Below are positions 62,380 through 64,000 of a stretch of DNA of 64,000 bases, in pieces. The notes beneath the pieces are model-generated. The model did not search any database. It was given only the letters and a program-made list of their open reading frames with translations, and was not told where the DNA came from. Source of the stretch: Bacillota bacterium (lineage in GTDB: Bacteria; Bacillota; Negativicutes; CTSoil-072); assembly GCA_017889545.1 (NCBI GenBank), contig JAGFZV010000012.1, forward strand, positions 1-64,000. Direction: 5' to 3'. The position numbers and the translations under genes are program-made. Numbering within the stretch: the first letter of the stretch is position 1; each line of letters begins with the position of its first letter.

Positions 62380-62421
62380 ATTCTCCCGATTAGGTCATAA
62401 GCTGATGCGAGGTTGAGTTAT

Positions 62422-63669
62422 ATGAAAAAAATACTGGTGATTGGCGGCGGAGCCGCCGGCATAATGGCAGCGATCAGTGCGGCAGAACATGGCGGAAAGG
62501 TTACGTTGTTGGAAAAAATGCCTTCAGTAGGACGTAAACTGTTAATAACCGGCAAAGGCCGCTGTAATATTACGAATAATTGCGACTTGGATGGATTGAT
62601 ACAAAACATGCCCGGGAACGGCAGTTTTTTGTATAGTGCTTTTTCTCAATTTACGAATCATGATGTTCGAGAGTTCTTTCATCGACATGGACTTCTGACC
62701 AAGGTAGAACGCGGAGGGCGTGTTTTCCCGATAACGGATAAGGCTGCAGATGTTGTAGCAACATTGCGCCTGGCGTTGCGAAAACTGCAAGTAAGCGTTG
62801 TAACGGAACATCCCGTAAAAGAGTTTACTGTGTCCGATGGCAAAATCAGCAAAGTGACAACAATAGCGAACTCAGAATATGGTGCAGATGCTTTTATCTT
62901 AGCAACCGGCGGTGCATCATATCCGGGAACGGGATCGTCTGGGGATGGCTATCGGCTAGCATCGGCATTAGGACATACGATTATTCCTTTGAGGCCATCG
63001 TTAGTGCCTCTTGAAGTCGAAGAAGAATGGATCAAGGATCTTCAGGGCCTTTCTTTGAAAAATATTCGAGCAGCGATTTTTGCTGATGGGAAGCCTGTTG
63101 CAAGCGAGTTTGGCGAAATGTTATTTACCCATTTTGGAGTATCAGGACCAGTCATTCTTTCATTGAGTGAACATGTCTCTGAATTTTTGGCTGCACAAAA
63201 TGGGAATAAAAGCGACATAACGTTAGAGATTAATTTAAAACCGGCCTTGACAGCAGAAGTTCTTGATCAACGTATCCAAAGGGATTTTGAAAAATTTATC
63301 CGCAAACGGATGAAGAATGCACTAAATGATTTACTGCCGGTAAAAATGATCGATGTTATGATTGATTTGGCGCATATTGATCCGGAAAAACCGGTTCACC
63401 AATTAAAAAAAAGTGAACGCTTGCGGCTTGTTCATCAACTCCAGCACGTTTGCTTGACGGTTAAAGGCGCCCGTCCATTAAGTGAAGCAGTGGTTACCGC
63501 CGGTGGGGTAAGTACAAAAGAAATCAATTCAAAAACGATGAACTCGAAATTAATCAGCAATTTATATTTTGCAGGTGAAGTGATCGATGTCAACGGCTAT
63601 ACAGGAGGGTATAACCTTCAAGCAGCGTTTTCCACCGGATATACAGCCGGATTGCATTCTGTAGATTGA
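62422..63669 (+). CDS. NAD(P)/FAD-dependent oxidoreductase, HI0933/BaiN family
   Basis: A 415-aa flavoprotein with an N-terminal FAD-binding Rossmann motif (VIGGGAAGIMAAISAAEHGG), RKLLITGKGRCNITNN typical of the HI0933 family, FILATGGASYPGTGSSGDGY and a C-terminal AGEVIDVNGYTGGYNLQAAF second FAD motif. Substrates are unknown; related BaiN acts on bile-acid intermediates, but this cannot be transferred. It may be co-transcribed with the next gene, since no terminator is visible in the 82-nt gap. Confidence 0.92.
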   Translation: MKKILVIGGGAAGIMAAISAAEHGGKVTLLEKMPSVGRKLLITGKGRCNITNNCDLDGLIQNMPGNGSFLYSAFSQFTNHDVREFFHRHGLLTKVERGGRVFPITDKAADVVATLRLALRKLQVSVVTEHPVKEFTVSDGKISKVTTIANSEYGADAFILATGGASYPGTGSSGDGYRLASALGHTIIPLRPSLVPLEVEEEWIKDLQGLSLKNIRAAIFADGKPVASEFGEMLFTHFGVSGPVILSLSEHVSEFLAAQNGNKSDITLEINLKPALTAEVLDQRIQRDFEKFIRKRMKNALNDLLPVKMIDVMIDLAHIDPEKPVHQLKKSERLRLVHQLQHVCLTVKGARPLSEAVVTAGGVSTKEINSKTMNSKLISNLYFAGEVIDVNGYTGGYNLQAAFSTGYTAGLHSVD

Positions 63670-63751
63670 AATATTGCTGCAGCAGAACAAAGGATATTGA
63701 TCTGTAATGAGGAAATATAGTACATGAATATAGTTCGAGGAGAAATCTGCC

Positions 63752-64000
63752 ATGATTATCCTGATGAATGCACCAACCGGGGAACAATTGAACCGTTTGC
63801 TGGAAAAACTTCAGCAGCATGGTCTTGCGGCTCAAATTCTTCAACAGGGAGAAAATACTATTGTTTCGGCGGCAGGCGATGCGCATCATTGTCATATTGA
63901 TTTGTATGAAAGAATGACGGGGGTTGATCGTGTGATCCCGATCCTTACGCCATTCAAGCTGGTTAGCAGGGAGTTTTGTCCGCAAAATACAAAAGTACAA
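63752..64000 (+). CDS. aroF: 3-deoxy-7-phosphoheptulonate (DAHP) synthase, N-terminal part (runs off window)
   Basis: The frame open to the window end encodes 83 residues beginning MIILMNAPTGEQLNRLLEKL and ending near RVIPILTPFKLVSREF. This is the N-terminal ferredoxin-like regulatory domain of the AroF/AroG-type Firmicutes DAHP synthase, which ends with a PILKPYKLASREF-like segment before the catalytic barrel. The catalytic part lies outside. GAGGAGA at about 63737 precedes ATG 63752. It is the first step of the shikimate pathway, of which aroQ is encoded earlier. Confidence 0.85.
   Translation, partial: MIILMNAPTGEQLNRLLEKLQQHGLAAQILQQGENTIVSAAGDAHHCHIDLYERMTGVDRVIPILTPFKLVSREFCPQNTKVQ

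Overview
The window reads as a low-to-mid GC chromosomal segment of a Bacillota bacterium, most likely a member of the Negativicutes (Sporomusaceae-like). That assignment is an inference. It rests on Firmicutes gene order (ruvCAB-queA-tgt-yajC-secDF-recJ-rel-dtd-hisS-aspS-rarA; iscRSU-mnmA-alaS-ireB-ruvX; aroQ-pepP-efp; asp23-amaP-nusB-xseAB-ispA-dxs-tlyA-nadK-argR-recN-spo0A; xerD-pdp; scpAB-dacF-rluB), on the presence of spo0A, ireB and spoIID, and on an anaerobe's hydrogenases. Almost every gene lies on the + strand. The only minus-strand block is a three-gene arsR-type cassette at 53.1-54.7 kb.

Layout. 1-210: the 3' end of a 5S rRNA, tRNA-Asn and a terminator (end of an rRNA operon), followed by the first copy of an intergenic repeat. 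304-5267: a five-gene [FeFe]-hydrogenase cassette consisting of a thioredoxin-fold ferredoxin, a PAS-containing putative sensory hydrogenase, a PP2C/SpoIIE phosphatase, a second thioredoxin-fold ferredoxin and a second hydrogenase. It sits behind a sigma-A-type promoter and a good match to a Rex operator. 5274-24734: yebC, Holliday-junction genes, queuosine synthesis (queH, queA, tgt), a SpoIID-like protein, the Sec accessory proteins, recJ, rel, dtd, a metallo-hydrolase, a Fur-family regulator, hisS and aspS. 24.85-25.0 kb: a probable 6S RNA between aspS and rarA. 26.4-37.9 kb: iron-sulfur assembly and tRNA thiolation, alaS, ireB, an Fe-S aldo/keto reductase, ruvX, mltG, an O-methyltransferase and a U32 peptidase-family protein. 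37.9-52.9 kb: aroQ, pepP, efp, the Asp23 envelope-stress trio, nusB, isoprenoid synthesis, nadK, argR, recN, spo0A, a P-loop protein and a NUDIX hydrolase. 52.9-54.9 kb: a strong terminator, the second repeat copy and the divergent arsR-permease-thioredoxin operon. 54.9-64 kb: xerD, pdp, a candidate small RNA, a site-2-protease homologue, trpS, scpAB, dacF, rluB, an HI0933-type flavoprotein and the start of a DAHP synthase gene that runs off the window.

Two themes deserve attention. First, the opening cassette looks like an H2/redox-sensing module: a hydrogenase fused to Fe-S and PAS domains is translationally coupled to a phosphatase and placed next to a probable catalytic hydrogenase, under apparent NADH/NAD+ (Rex) control. 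Second, the housekeeping backbone keeps the gene order known from Bacillus and Clostridia, but the sporulation loci usually embedded in it are absent from all four positions that can be checked here (spoIIIA between efp and asp23, spoIVB between recN and spo0A, spoIIM between the NUDIX gene and xerD, spoIIA after dacF), even though spo0A and a spoIID-like gene remain.

Many starts are GTG or TTG, chosen from ribosome-binding sites. Several promoters are close to consensus (secD, iscR, alaS, the DUF1292 gene), and most transcription units end in clear intrinsic terminators, some overlapping the stop codon.
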